Shown: positions 33,869-43,326, numbered from the stretch's first letter. The stretch is 64,000 bases of DNA from Bodonicaedibacter sp963693005 (GCA_963693005.1 OY843726.1:744001-808000), one strand, 5' to 3'. Made by a program: numbers and translations. The notes: generated by a model not told the origin, from the sequence alone.

Positions 33869-35977
33869 ATGCAAAAAGTTGTTAAAAAAGAGATAAGCTG
33901 GGGTGGTAAGACTCTATCTATAGAAACTGGAAGACTAGCTCGTCAGGCAACGGGAGCGGTCTTAGTAACTTATGGTGAAACTACGTTACTATGTACTGCT
34001 GTTTCTTCAAAAGAAGCTCGGAAAGATATAGATTTTTTTCCGTTAACCGTAAACTACCAAGAAAAATTCTATGCTGCTGGTCGTATTCCGGGTGGTTTTT
34101 TAAAACGTGAAGGGCGCCCAAGTGAGCGTGAGACGCTAATTTCACGCTTAATAGATCGCCCAATTCGTCCACTATTTTCAGAGGGGTTTTATAACGAAAC
34201 ACAGATCATGTGTACGGTGTTGAGCTTTGATGGTGAAACAGACTCAGATATTCCTGCATTAATAGGTGCATCGGCTGCGTTGGCCATTTCAGGAGTGCCG
34301 TTTGATCACGTAATGGGTGCTGCACGGGTAGGCTTTGTTGAAGATCAGTTTATTTTAAATCCAACACTAGAGCAGATGGAAACTTCTCATTTAGACTTAC
34401 TTGTTGCAGGAACAAGCAAGGGTGTTTTGATGGTTGAGTCAGAAGCTAAAGAGCTAGATGAAGACAAAATGTTAGCGGCATTGAATTTTGCACATGAGTC
34501 ATTTCAACCAGTTATTAAGATGATTGCTGAACTAAAAGATGAAGCAGGAAAAGAAAATTGGGATAAGCCAGAAATTCCAGCTGAGTACTCAGCTATGAAG
34601 CAATCAATTTTTAATGGTTTAGCTTCTGATATTAAGTCAGCTTACGGTATCAAAAAGAAGCAAGATAGAGGCGCTGCAGTGGCTGATATTAAAGCAAAGG
34701 CGATGGCTGCGCTTAACCCTGAAGATGTTGACAGTTTTGATAGAATTATGTTCGCTCGCGCGTTTAAGGCAGTTGAATATGATCTCGTCAGAAGTAAAAT
34801 GCTAGATGACCAAGAACGTATTGATGGTCGTGCATTTGATGAGGTCCGTCCTATTACAGTTGAAGTAGGTGTATTGCCAAAGGTTCATGGAAGTGCGGTG
34901 TTTACACGTGGTGAAACGCAAGCATTAGGTGTCACTACTTTAGGCACGTCTCAAGATGAGCAGTTTATTGATGGGTTACGAGGCGAGCAAAAAGAACCAT
35001 TTATGCTGCATTACAATTTTCCTCCATTTTCTGTTGGAGAGACAGGGCGTGCAGGATCCCCGGGGCGTCGTGAGGTTGGTCACGGAAAACTAGCGTGGAG
35101 AGCCCTAAGTCCGGTGCTTCCAGATCGCCAAGACTTTCCGTATTCATTGCGTACGGTGGTTGATATTTTAGAGTGCAATGGATCTTCTTCTATGGCGACG
35201 GTATGTGCTAGTTCGTTATCATTAATGGATGCGGGTGTTCCTCTAACTTCTCCAGTTGCTGGTATTGCAATGGGCCTTGTTACTAGGGACGAGAAGTCTG
35301 TTATTTTATCCGATATTATGGGAGATGAAGATTTCTTAGGCGACATGGACTTTAAAGTTGCAGGTACGGACAAAGGAATTACTTCATTACAAATGGATAT
35401 CAAAATTAATGGTATCGATACGACGGTTATGCAACAAGCTTTGAAGCAGGCACATCATGGTCGCATACATATTTTGGATGAAATGAATAAAGTCTTAGCG
35501 GCAAGCAGAGACGAGGTCAGTACGCATGCACCTAGGATGTTTATAGTAAATATTGATAAAGAAAAAATTGGTGAGTTAATCGGGCCTGGCGGGAAAAATA
35601 TTCGTGAGCTGTGTGAAACTACTGGTGCAAAGATTGATATTGAGCAAGATGGAATTGTTAAGATTTTTGCGGTTGATTCTGAAGGTGCAGAAGAAGCTTT
35701 GCGTCGTGTGAAAGCAATTGGTTGGATGCCAGAAGTAAATGAAATGTATGTTGGTGAGGTTGTAACGATCAAGGACTTTGGTGCGTTTGTGCGTTTTGGT
35801 TTTGGAAAAGATGGTTTCTTGCACATTAGTGAAATTTCAGATGATCGTGTGAGTGATGTGAAGGAATATCTGGCAGAGGGGCAAAAGGTACGGGTTAAAT
35901 TGCTGGAGATTGATGATAAAGGTCGCTTACGTTTAACCATGAAAAATATTGCACAGTTAGATGCTGTTCCTGAATAA
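33869..35977 (+). CDS. pnp: Polyribonucleotide nucleotidyltransferase (PNPase)
   Basis: PNPase degrades RNA 3'-5' by phosphorolysis and can add tails. The 702 residues hold two RNase PH-like domains (AAGRIPGGFLKREGRPSE in the first; AGSPGRREVGHGKLAWRAL and SNGSSSMATVCASSLSLMDAG-like blocks in the second), a KH domain with IGPGGKNIRELCETTGAKI (about 565-625), and an S1 domain (GEVVTIKDFGAFVRFGFGKD) to the end. There is almost no acidic tail after S1. It is the third gene of truB-rpsO-pnp. Confidence 0.97.
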   Translation: MQKVVKKEISWGGKTLSIETGRLARQATGAVLVTYGETTLLCTAVSSKEARKDIDFFPLTVNYQEKFYAAGRIPGGFLKREGRPSERETLISRLIDRPIRPLFSEGFYNETQIMCTVLSFDGETDSDIPALIGASAALAISGVPFDHVMGAARVGFVEDQFILNPTLEQMETSHLDLLVAGTSKGVLMVESEAKELDEDKMLAALNFAHESFQPVIKMIAELKDEAGKENWDKPEIPAEYSAMKQSIFNGLASDIKSAYGIKKKQDRGAAVADIKAKAMAALNPEDVDSFDRIMFARAFKAVEYDLVRSKMLDDQERIDGRAFDEVRPITVEVGVLPKVHGSAVFTRGETQALGVTTLGTSQDEQFIDGLRGEQKEPFMLHYNFPPFSVGETGRAGSPGRREVGHGKLAWRALSPVLPDRQDFPYSLRTVVDILECNGSSSMATVCASSLSLMDAGVPLTSPVAGIAMGLVTRDEKSVILSDIMGDEDFLGDMDFKVAGTDKGITSLQMDIKINGIDTTVMQQALKQAHHGRIHILDEMNKVLAASRDEVSTHAPRMFIVNIDKEKIGELIGPGGKNIRELCETTGAKIDIEQDGIVKIFAVDSEGAEEALRRVKAIGWMPEVNEMYVGEVVTIKDFGAFVRFGFGKDGFLHISEISDDRVSDVKEYLAEGQKVRVKLLEIDDKGRLRLTMKNIAQLDAVPE

Positions 35978-36012
35978 AAGTTTTTTGTTGAACTTACAAA
36001 CGAGGAGTCACG

Positions 36013-37410
36013 ATGAGTATTATAAAAAAAATCAGGATGTCAGCAAAAGAAGTTTTCCCCTTAATTGAAGGGGGAAAGGGCATCGGTGTCACAAATGGCA
36101 TCAGTGCGGGCTCTTGGGCAGCACAGGGTGGAATTGGGACATTTTCTGGAGTAAATGCAGACTTTTATGATGCAAATGGAAATGTTGTTCCTGTTATTTA
36201 CCGAGGGAAAACGCGCCAAGAGCGTCATGAAGAATTAGTTAGCTTTGGTATTCAAGGTGGTGTTGAGCAAGCAAAAATAGCAAGTGATGTTTCGACAGGA
36301 GAGGGCCGAATTCACATGAATGTCTTGTGGGAAATGGGTGGAGCTCAGCGCATTTTAGAGGGTGTTTTAGAAAAAGCTAAGGGTCTAGTGCATGGGGTTA
36401 CTTGCGGTGCTGGAATGCCCTATAAGTTAGCAGAAGTTGCGACAAAGTATGAAGTGTATTACTACCCAATCGTTTCATCAGCCCGTGCATTTAACGCACT
36501 ATGGAAGCGTTCATATAGCAAACTATCTGATTTTTTGGGTGGGGTTGTTTATGAAGATCCTTGGAAGGCCGGGGGGCACAACGGGTTGTCTAACAGTGAA
36601 AACCCAGAGGAGCCTCAGGAGCCATTTGATAGGGTGTTGGCGTTACGAAAATTAATGAATACTTTTGGACTATCAATGATTCCAATTGTGATGGCGGGAG
36701 GAGTTTGGCAGCTGAGTGAGTGGGCAGACTGGATAGATAATGCAGATTTAGGACCCATAGCATTTCAGTTTGGAACGCGACCGTTGCTTACGAAAGAAAG
36801 TCCGATACCTAGTTCTTGGAAGAATAAACTAGCTACATTAAAAGATGGGGATGTGTTTTTAAATAAATTTAGCCCAACGGGGTTCTACTCTTCTGCAGTT
36901 CGGAATGTATTTTTACAAGATTTAATTGATCGTAGTGCGCGACAAGTTGCGTGTGCTGCAGAAAAAACTTCTGACTTTTCTGTTGGAGTTCCTATGGGAG
37001 CGCGCCAACGATTGGTTTATTTTAAGGCAGTTGATGTTGAAAAAGTAAACTCTTGGATGTCATCAGGGTTTACGCAGGGTCTGCGAACGCCTGATGACAC
37101 AATGGTTTTTGTAACACCTGAGAATTCTGCTCAAATTCTGCAAGATCAAACTGGCTGCATGGGATGCTTAAGTGCGTGTAATTTTTCGAATTGGCTACAA
37201 GAAGATCCATTTACAACTAACCGCAGGCCAGACCCTAGGTCGTTCTGTATTCAGAAGACACTGAGTCAGGCAGTTCATGATAATAATATTGAGAAAAACT
37301 TGATGTTTGCTGGTCATAATGCATATCGTTTTGGGACAGACCCATTTTATGCAAATGGATTTGTGCCTAGTGTTAAAGAATTGTTCGGACAAATTTTAAC
37401 GGGCGCCTAA
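36013..37410 (+). CDS. Nitronate-monooxygenase/FabK-like flavin oxidoreductase with a C-terminal cysteine cluster
   Basis: This 465-residue protein belongs to the 2-nitropropane-dioxygenase-like TIM-barrel flavoproteins, which include nitronate monooxygenase and the enoyl-ACP reductase FabK. Core features are EGGKGIGVTNGISAGSWAAQGG at the N-terminus, the phosphate-binding IPIVMAGGVW, and AGGHNG. It starts 19 bases before fabD, the neighbourhood typical of FabK, so a role in fatty-acid synthesis is plausible but unproved. It is about 130 residues longer than FabK. The extension carries CMGCLSAC (Cys382, Cys385, Cys389) and another Cys at 412, resembling an iron-sulfur site. Confidence 0.82.
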   Translation: MSIIKKIRMSAKEVFPLIEGGKGIGVTNGISAGSWAAQGGIGTFSGVNADFYDANGNVVPVIYRGKTRQERHEELVSFGIQGGVEQAKIASDVSTGEGRIHMNVLWEMGGAQRILEGVLEKAKGLVHGVTCGAGMPYKLAEVATKYEVYYYPIVSSARAFNALWKRSYSKLSDFLGGVVYEDPWKAGGHNGLSNSENPEEPQEPFDRVLALRKLMNTFGLSMIPIVMAGGVWQLSEWADWIDNADLGPIAFQFGTRPLLTKESPIPSSWKNKLATLKDGDVFLNKFSPTGFYSSAVRNVFLQDLIDRSARQVACAAEKTSDFSVGVPMGARQRLVYFKAVDVEKVNSWMSSGFTQGLRTPDDTMVFVTPENSAQILQDQTGCMGCLSACNFSNWLQEDPFTTNRRPDPRSFCIQKTLSQAVHDNNIEKNLMFAGHNAYRFGTDPFYANGFVPSVKELFGQILTGA

Positions 37411-37428
37411 TATTATAAAGGATAGACA

Positions 37429-38376
37429 ATGATAGCATTTTTGTTTCCTGGGCAAGGATCTCAATCTGTTGGCATGGGAAAAGCATTTTATGATGCTTTT
37501 CCTGAATCAAAAGAGGTTTTTCAAGAGGTAGATGAAGCATTAAGTGAGCCATTATCCAAAATGATTTTTGATGGACCGGCTGATGAGTTATCGTTAACGC
37601 GAAATACACAGCCAGCCTTGATGGCGGTAAGTTTATCTGTGTTTAGGAGCCTAGAAAAACATGTTGGCTCAGATATAAGAAATTATGTATATGCAGGACA
37701 CTCCTTGGGTGAATATTCAGCCCATGCTGCAATTAATACTTTCTCATTGCAAAATACAGCGAAGTTATTGCGCATTCGCGGTGATGCAATGCAAGAAGCC
37801 GTGCCTTTAGGAGTAGGTAGTATGGCTGCATTGATTGGTTCGGGTGGCTTAAATAAAGCAGAAGAATTGTGTACAGCAGTTTCTTCTGAGTCTAATTTTT
37901 GTGCTGTTGCGAATGATAATTCTGCGGAACAGATTGTAGTTAGTGGGCATAAGTCAGCTATTGATGGATTGCTAGAAAAAGCAAAAGATTTTGGGTTTAG
38001 GCGTGCTCTGTTATTACCAGTTAGCGCTCCTTTTCATTGTCAATTAATGAAACCAGCAGCAGATATTATGGGGTCTGCATTAGAAGAGATAGAGGTTCCA
38101 AATAAGTTGTCAACAAAGCTAATCGCCAATGTGTCTTGTGATGTTGTTACTAGTGGTAAGCAGGCAAAAGAGTTGTTAGTGCAGCAGGTTACGGGCCGAG
38201 TTCGGTGGCGTGAAACCATGGAAAAGCTATATTTTGAAGGTGTTAGAACGTTTGTTGAGGTAGGGTCTGGTAAGGTGTTGAGCAGTATGGCCCGGCGTGC
38301 GTTCTCGGACGATGCAAAAATATACAATATTGAGCAACCCCAAGATTTAGATACAGTGATGAAAGAGGTGTTTTAA
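37429..38376 (+). CDS. fabD: Malonyl-CoA--ACP transacylase FabD
   Basis: FabD loads malonyl groups onto acyl-carrier protein for fatty-acid elongation. The 315-residue protein starts FLFPGQGSQSVGMG, has the nucleophile in GHSLGEYSAH (Ser92) and the catalytic histidine in SAPFHCQLM (about residue 203). AAGGAT precedes the ATG. The stop codon overlaps the fabG ATG (TAATG). Confidence 0.97.
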   Translation: MIAFLFPGQGSQSVGMGKAFYDAFPESKEVFQEVDEALSEPLSKMIFDGPADELSLTRNTQPALMAVSLSVFRSLEKHVGSDIRNYVYAGHSLGEYSAHAAINTFSLQNTAKLLRIRGDAMQEAVPLGVGSMAALIGSGGLNKAEELCTAVSSESNFCAVANDNSAEQIVVSGHKSAIDGLLEKAKDFGFRRALLLPVSAPFHCQLMKPAADIMGSALEEIEVPNKLSTKLIANVSCDVVTSGKQAKELLVQQVTGRVRWRETMEKLYFEGVRTFVEVGSGKVLSSMARRAFSDDAKIYNIEQPQDLDTVMKEVF

Positions 38377-39116
38377 TGTTTAGGTTAGAAGGTAAAAAAG
38401 CTTTGGTTACAGGTGCAACCGGTGGTATTGGCAAAGCAATTTGTCATTTTTTGATTCAGCAAGGCGCTTTTGTAGTCATGAGTGGAACTAGTGCGTCAAA
38501 ATTAGAAATGTTGCAGATGGAGTTGCCTGACAGACAAACGGCTACACTGCCGTGTGATTTAAGTGATAAAGAGGCAGTAAATGAGTTGTTTGCAAAAGTT
38601 GAGGGTGAGCAAGAGCAAATTGATATTTTGGTAAACAACGCGGGTATCACTCGCGATGGCTTGGCCATGCGGATGAAAGATGATGATTGGGAGCAGGTTT
38701 TGGCTGTAAATCTGGGGTCTGCATTCAGATTGTGTAGGTCAGCAGTAAAATCAATGATGAAACGTCGTCAAGGTAGGATTATTAATATTTCGTCAGTTGT
38801 TGGGGTTATGGGAAACCCAGGTCAGGCAAACTATGTTTCAGCAAAGGCGGGGTTGATCGGCTTAACTAAATCGTTGGCCGCGGAGGTAGCTACTCGTGGC
38901 GTTACAGTAAACGCAATTGCGCCGGGGTTTATTCAAACTGCCATGACCAATGCATTAAATGACCAGCAAAAAGAGCGCGTTTTACAGGGGGTTCCTGCAG
39001 GCAAAATGGGGCAACCTGAAGATATTGCAGCAGCTGTCGCATACTTAGCCGCTGAAGAGGCCTCGTATATTACGGGACATACGTTGCACGTAAATGGCGG
39101 ACTTTATATGGCCTAA
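38376..39116 (+). CDS. fabG: 3-oxoacyl-[acyl-carrier-protein] reductase FabG
   Basis: FabG is the NADPH-dependent short-chain dehydrogenase that reduces 3-oxoacyl-ACP. The 246-residue protein has TGATGGIG (cofactor), NNAGITRDGLAMRM, the catalytic Ser in NISSVVGVMG, Tyr153 and Lys157 in NYVSAKAG, and the C-terminus GHTLHVNGG. It is translationally coupled to fabD. The acpP-fabF pair that often follows is not present here; a terminator lies about 240 bases downstream. Confidence 0.97.
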   Translation: MFRLEGKKALVTGATGGIGKAICHFLIQQGAFVVMSGTSASKLEMLQMELPDRQTATLPCDLSDKEAVNELFAKVEGEQEQIDILVNNAGITRDGLAMRMKDDDWEQVLAVNLGSAFRLCRSAVKSMMKRRQGRIINISSVVGVMGNPGQANYVSAKAGLIGLTKSLAAEVATRGVTVNAIAPGFIQTAMTNALNDQQKERVLQGVPAGKMGQPEDIAAAVAYLAAEEASYITGHTLHVNGGLYMA

Positions 39117-39358
39117 CCAGTATGAGTGGTAAATTTTAGAAAGAGCACCTTTGGAGTTGGCGTTGTTTTTATGACATTAGTTGTTGTGAAAAGCCATGTG
39201 CGTAGTGTTCTCGAAATAATTGACTGTCAGTCCATTTTGGAAGGACACATAAAAAAAGCACCACTGCAGTTAGGTAATAATTCTGGGTGTTTGTCACGGG
39301 TACTGTGTCTTTTTAGTGAGCTCCTGAGATCAGCTGCGTTAGAATAAACTAAAGACTG
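39117..39358 (+). other. Region after fabG, no confident gene
   Basis: A single frame opened by a GTG at 39126 would encode 73 residues with a hydrophobic N-terminus (TFGVGVVFMTLVVV) up to 39347. The ribosome-binding site is weak and no family is recognised. It could be a small exported protein or simply 3' untranslated sequence before the terminator. Confidence 0.3.
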
Positions 39359-39387
39359 GGTGGGTGTTAAGCCCCACCTTTTTTTAT
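39359..39387 (+). terminator. Rho-independent terminator of the fabD-fabG operon
   Basis: GGTGGG and CCCACC form a 6-bp GC-rich stem with an 8-base loop, followed by a run of nine bases that is almost all T. It separates the fatty-acid genes from the interrupted HAD-like gene. A TATAAT follows at 39385-39390, overlapping the T-tract. Confidence 0.85.
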
Positions 39388-39413
39388 AATAAAATGAATA
39401 AGATAAGGTTTTT

Positions 39414-40189
39414 ATGGGTAAGATTTTTCGAAAACTGCTTGTTGTGGTTGTGTATGCTATGGTTTCTCACAATATAGTTGTGGGGGGGGGGGGCTTGATG
39501 ATCAAGTAAGAAAAAACACAGAAAAGTTTGTATCTGAAGTTGCTATAAAAGATCGTCAATGGCAACAAAAAACGTTTGCTCTACGCAACCAAGACGAAGT
39601 GCATAAATATTTAGAGGGATATTTAACATTAGGAAATACAGTAACCTACTCATTAAGTGATGTTGTAGAAAGAGTTTTAGATCATGTCAAACAGCATCCT
39701 TCGGAGCAAATATTACTAGCACTAGATGTTGACGATGCGTTAATAAGTTCGCCTAAAAAAGATGGCGGGTATGATTTTTCTGCGTCGGTTCCTTTGCATC
39801 CTGAATCGGATAGATTGCTAAGGGTTCTACATAAGCTTGGGGTGCATTTAATGCTGTTAACTGCAGGGTGTTATACAGATATAAAGTTGCATGCTGCAAA
39901 TATTGGGGGGGATCTATTTCAAGGTGTGGCAGAGTCGGTGGTTAACAAAGGTAAGGCATTGGTTGTCTATATTCAGACACTAGATCAATTAAAACAACCG
40001 AAGCATATATTTTTTATGGATGATCAGGCTTTTGCACATTGTGAGCAGGGAAGTTTTATAACAACAGTAAAAAGTGAAATTGCGGGAGTAACAGTGTTTC
40101 AACATAACGAGCATCATTTTTATAAAGATCGTAATCGCCAGGTTTATGAAAATCAGCCTAGAGCTAATGGTGAGTACTGTGGGCACTAA
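39414..40189 (+). CDS. Exported HAD-like (DUF2608-type) protein, frame interrupted at a G12 tract
   Basis: The ATG at 39414, preceded by AAGG, opens a signal peptide (MGKIFRKLLVVVVYAMVSHN). It runs into 12 consecutive G residues (39482-39493) and stops shortly after at TAA. The frame entered one base over at 39494 continues LDDQVRKNTEKF to the stop at 40189. One extra G, or two fewer, would join them into a protein of about 258 residues. The downstream part has HAD motifs: LALDVDDALI (I), LLTAG (II), NKGKALV (III) and IFFMDDQ (IV), as in DUF2608-type phosphatase-like proteins. This fits phase variation or polymerase slippage; a sequencing error is the main alternative. Confidence 0.72.
39482..39493 (+). 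repeat. Homopolymer run of 12 G inside a coding region
   Basis: Twelve G in a row is exceptional in an AT-rich chromosome. It sits just after the signal-peptide codons of the HAD-like gene, where a length change switches the reading frame. Such tracts are classic contingency loci prone to slipped-strand mispairing. Confidence 0.9.
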
Positions 40190-40619
40190 AGTAAGGTTGT
40201 GCGTGTCTTTATTGACGTTGTATTGCTTAGCGGAGTTCTCACTTGTTCTCGCAGGAAGCTTACTAGTTTCACAAACTACAGATATGTTGCTTAGAGGAGA
40301 ACTGCGTCAAGGTTGTTTAGTGAAACCTTTAACACAACTGTCGGAAAGTGAGATACCATTTTTATATAACTTGCAGCTTGTTGTGAATGGCTTGAAGCAA
40401 AACTTTCCGGGAAAGAAAACTATACTAATATCAGAGTTTTTAGAGCACTTTAATGAGTTTACTTCGGATCAATTAGCAACAGAGTGCCAGTGCGCTAATA
40501 TGACGCTTTCAGCGAAATCATTTGACTATCAAACTATGCTGTCTGTTTTGCGAGAAGATTTAAAGAATATCTCTAGTGTGCATCAGCCCAGTTCGTTGCA
40601 ACCTCATAATCCACAATAA
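40167..40619 (+). CDS. Hypothetical exported protein
   Basis: This protein of about 150 residues has a basic start and a long hydrophobic stretch (LCVSLLTLYCLAEFSLVLAG) that looks like a signal peptide, followed by a mature part with cysteines (RQGCLVKPL and ATECQCANM). I do not recognise a family. The ATG at 40167 overlaps the end of the interrupted HAD-like gene by 23 bases; an ATG at 40146 is also possible. Its 3' end overlaps the 3' end of polA by 47 bases on the opposite strand. The tight overlap suggests co-expression with the HAD-like gene. Confidence 0.6.
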   Translation: MVSTVGTKVRLCVSLLTLYCLAEFSLVLAGSLLVSQTTDMLLRGELRQGCLVKPLTQLSESEIPFLYNLQLVVNGLKQNFPGKKTILISEFLEHFNEFTSDQLATECQCANMTLSAKSFDYQTMLSVLREDLKNISSVHQPSSLQPHNPQ

Positions 40620-43326
40620 CGGGCACGCTAAGATGAACTGCATTTTCCATGATCTGTTTGATCAGGGGCACTTCATCTTCAACTGAGTTTTCTGGAATCT
40701 CAAATACCAATTCATCGTGTACTTGTAACAGCATTCTTGCCGTAAGATTATTAGCGTTAATTCTTTTATCAATTTGAATCATTGCTTTTTTTATAATGTC
40801 TGCATTTGAGCCTTGAATGGGTGCATTGATTGCTTGGCGCTCTGCATAGTTTCGCATGTTATAATTGCGGTCTTCGATGCCGTTGATATAAGTGTGATGA
40901 CCTAGTAAAGTAGAAACATACCCATGGGTTTTTGCATGTTGAATGGTCGTGTCCATATACGTTTTAATACCAGGGTAACGTTCAAAGTACGCATTAATAT
41001 AGGACTGTGCTGATGCCTTTGATATTTTTAACTGATTTGACAAACCAAATGCGCTAATTCCATAAATAATACCAAAATTTACAGCTTTTGCATTGCGACG
41101 GTTTTCTGGAGTGACTTTCTCAATAGGAATGTTGAGTATATGTGAGGCGGTTAATGCATGAATGTCTTCATTATTATTGAAGGCGCTTTTAAGTTCTTGG
41201 ATATCGGCCATGTGTGCAAGTAATCGTAACTCAATTTGTGAGTAGTCAAACGCAACAATTTTAGAGCCTGGCTCTGCAACAAAGGCTTTTCGAATTAGTT
41301 TTCCCTCTTCGGTTCTAATCGGGATGTTTTGTAAGTTTGGATCAGAGGAAGATAGGCGACCTGTGGTTGTAATGGTAAGTCCAAAGTTTGTGTGAACTCG
41401 GCCAGTTTTCGGATTTATTTTTTCTGGAAGGGCTTTTGTATAGGTGCTAATTAATTTGTTGTAATGTCGCCAGGATAGAAGGTGTTCTGCAATAAGATGC
41501 CCTTGTTGGTTTAGCTCGCTAAGAGCATCACTGTCAGTGCTATACGAACCTGACTTACCTTTTTTTTGTTTTGTTGGTAGGTTTAATTCTTCAAACAAAA
41601 CCTCGGAAAGCTGTTTGGGCGACCCTACGTTGAATTCTTTTCCAGCTAATTGAAAAATTTTCTGTTCTAATTCGTTACACTTTAATTCGAATGAGTGTGT
41701 AAGTTTATCTAGATATTTCGCATCAATTTTAATGCCTCTTGTTTCCATGTCGATGATGACTTGCACCAATGGGCGATCTAGTGTTTCATAGACGCGAACA
41801 CGTTTTTCTGTTGCTAACTCTTTTGATAAAGTGTCAAACAGCATAAGCGTCATCCAAGCATCTTCGGCGGCATAAATTGTTGCCTTGTCTGTGGGGACAT
41901 AGTCGAATGTGGCAGTTTTACGGCCAATTTTAGGTGCGTGATTAATAGCCTCTTTAAATGGAATCATGGGATGGGCAAAATATTTCAGAGAAAGTTCATC
42001 TAAACCATGACCATGTTTTCCCATGTTCATTGCATAGGACATGACCATTGTGTCATGAATGGGCCCTTTGATAATAAGATTGTGTTGTGCTAGCACTTCT
42101 GAATCAAACTTAAGATTATGCCCAACCTTCAAAAGACCGGGGTGTTCTAATACTGCAGATAAAAGTGGTTGAATATCGTTAATAGAAAGCTGATCGTCTA
42201 ACCTATTCCCATGTTCATCTTTATGGTTTAGTGGTATATAAACAGCGCTATCTCTACTCCAAGCTAAAGAAATGCCAACTAATTGGCAGTTAAATGTGTT
42301 TAACCCATCGGTCTCTGTGTCTATTGCAACTGTTCCAGAATTAGAAAGTTGCTTGCAGATAGTTTCGAGTTCTGAGAGGGTGTTAACCAGTTTAAATTCA
42401 GGTGTTGCATGTGTACGCTTTTCTAGGGGCAGGGTTGAGTCATTGATAGAGCTATTGCGGGAAAAAAAGTTTAAAACTCTTGCTTTTAAACGTTGAAACC
42501 CCTGTGCTTGAATGAACTCCATAATTTTATTGTGATTCATTGGGTTTGGTTGCAGGTCGGTATATGGCACGGTAACGGGAACATCGACCTTTAGAAGAGA
42601 TAGTTGTTTCGACATGCGTGCATTTTCTGCATGTGTTTTTAATAGTTCTCTACGTTTTACCTGTGGAATTGTGTGTGAGTTGTTTAGTAATGATTCTAAA
42701 TCCCCATATGTTTTGATAAGCTCGGATGCTGTCTTAGGGCCGATACCAGGAATCCCAGGAATATTATCAGAGGTATCTCCCATGAGGGCTTGGACATCTG
42801 AAACCTTGTCGGGAGTGACCCCAAACTTCTTTAGAACATCCTCATTATTAATGGTGCGATTTTTGATGGGATCAAATAGCTCAATATTATCGTTCATTAA
42901 TTGCATTAAATCTTTATCGCCAGAAATGATTTTCACATTATATCCGGATTGACTTGCCTGGTGTGCGTAGGTTGCGATAAGATCGTCGGCTTCGTATCCT
43001 TCTAGTTCAACTGAAGGTACATCAAATGCTTTACACACTTCACGAATAAGAGAGAATTGTGGAACCAGCTCAGGAGGGGGGGACTCCCTGTTTGCTTTAT
43101 AATCTGAAAATATTTCATGGCGAAAATTTTGGCGCTTTGCATCAAAAATTACAGCCCAAAGGTGGTGTTTGTGCGTTTCGATTAGACTCATAAGCATGGA
43201 TGTAAAGCCAAAAACTGCTCCTACGGGTGTGCCGTCTGGTCGTGTTAACGGGGGAAGTGCGTAGAACGCACGAAAAATAAATCCAGATCCATCTATAAGG
43301 CAAAGTGTTTTTTCTGAGGTGCTCAT
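40573..43326 (-). CDS. polA: DNA polymerase I
   Basis: Pol I fills gaps and removes RNA primers. The 917 residues comprise a 5'-3' exonuclease (about 1-300; IDGSGFIFRAF, GYEADDLIATYA, GDTSDNIPGIPGIGPKTA), a 3'-5' proofreading domain with its acidic residues intact (VAIDTETDGL near 340), and a family A polymerase domain with DYSQIELRLLAHM (motif A), RNAKAVNFGIIYGIS (motif B) and HDELVFE (motif C). It is therefore a complete, three-activity enzyme. The gene converges with an exported orphan gene that overlaps its last codons. Confidence 0.98.
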   Translation of the reverse strand: MSTSEKTLCLIDGSGFIFRAFYALPPLTRPDGTPVGAVFGFTSMLMSLIETHKHHLWAVIFDAKRQNFRHEIFSDYKANRESPPPELVPQFSLIREVCKAFDVPSVELEGYEADDLIATYAHQASQSGYNVKIISGDKDLMQLMNDNIELFDPIKNRTINNEDVLKKFGVTPDKVSDVQALMGDTSDNIPGIPGIGPKTASELIKTYGDLESLLNNSHTIPQVKRRELLKTHAENARMSKQLSLLKVDVPVTVPYTDLQPNPMNHNKIMEFIQAQGFQRLKARVLNFFSRNSSINDSTLPLEKRTHATPEFKLVNTLSELETICKQLSNSGTVAIDTETDGLNTFNCQLVGISLAWSRDSAVYIPLNHKDEHGNRLDDQLSINDIQPLLSAVLEHPGLLKVGHNLKFDSEVLAQHNLIIKGPIHDTMVMSYAMNMGKHGHGLDELSLKYFAHPMIPFKEAINHAPKIGRKTATFDYVPTDKATIYAAEDAWMTLMLFDTLSKELATEKRVRVYETLDRPLVQVIIDMETRGIKIDAKYLDKLTHSFELKCNELEQKIFQLAGKEFNVGSPKQLSEVLFEELNLPTKQKKGKSGSYSTDSDALSELNQQGHLIAEHLLSWRHYNKLISTYTKALPEKINPKTGRVHTNFGLTITTTGRLSSSDPNLQNIPIRTEEGKLIRKAFVAEPGSKIVAFDYSQIELRLLAHMADIQELKSAFNNNEDIHALTASHILNIPIEKVTPENRRNAKAVNFGIIYGISAFGLSNQLKISKASAQSYINAYFERYPGIKTYMDTTIQHAKTHGYVSTLLGHHTYINGIEDRNYNMRNYAERQAINAPIQGSNADIIKKAMIQIDKRINANNLTARMLLQVHDELVFEIPENSVEDEVPLIKQIMENAVHLSVPVIVDYEVATNWADAH

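Noticed and set aside
35455..35940. 161-codon frame antisense to pnp
   Set aside because: pnp is unambiguous on the other strand. The antisense product is Ser/Thr/Pro-rich without any family pattern, as expected for a shadow frame.
39126..39347. 73-codon frame between fabG and its terminator
   Set aside because: The start is GTG with a weak ribosome-binding site and no family is recognised, so I recorded it only as an uncertain stretch, not as a gene.
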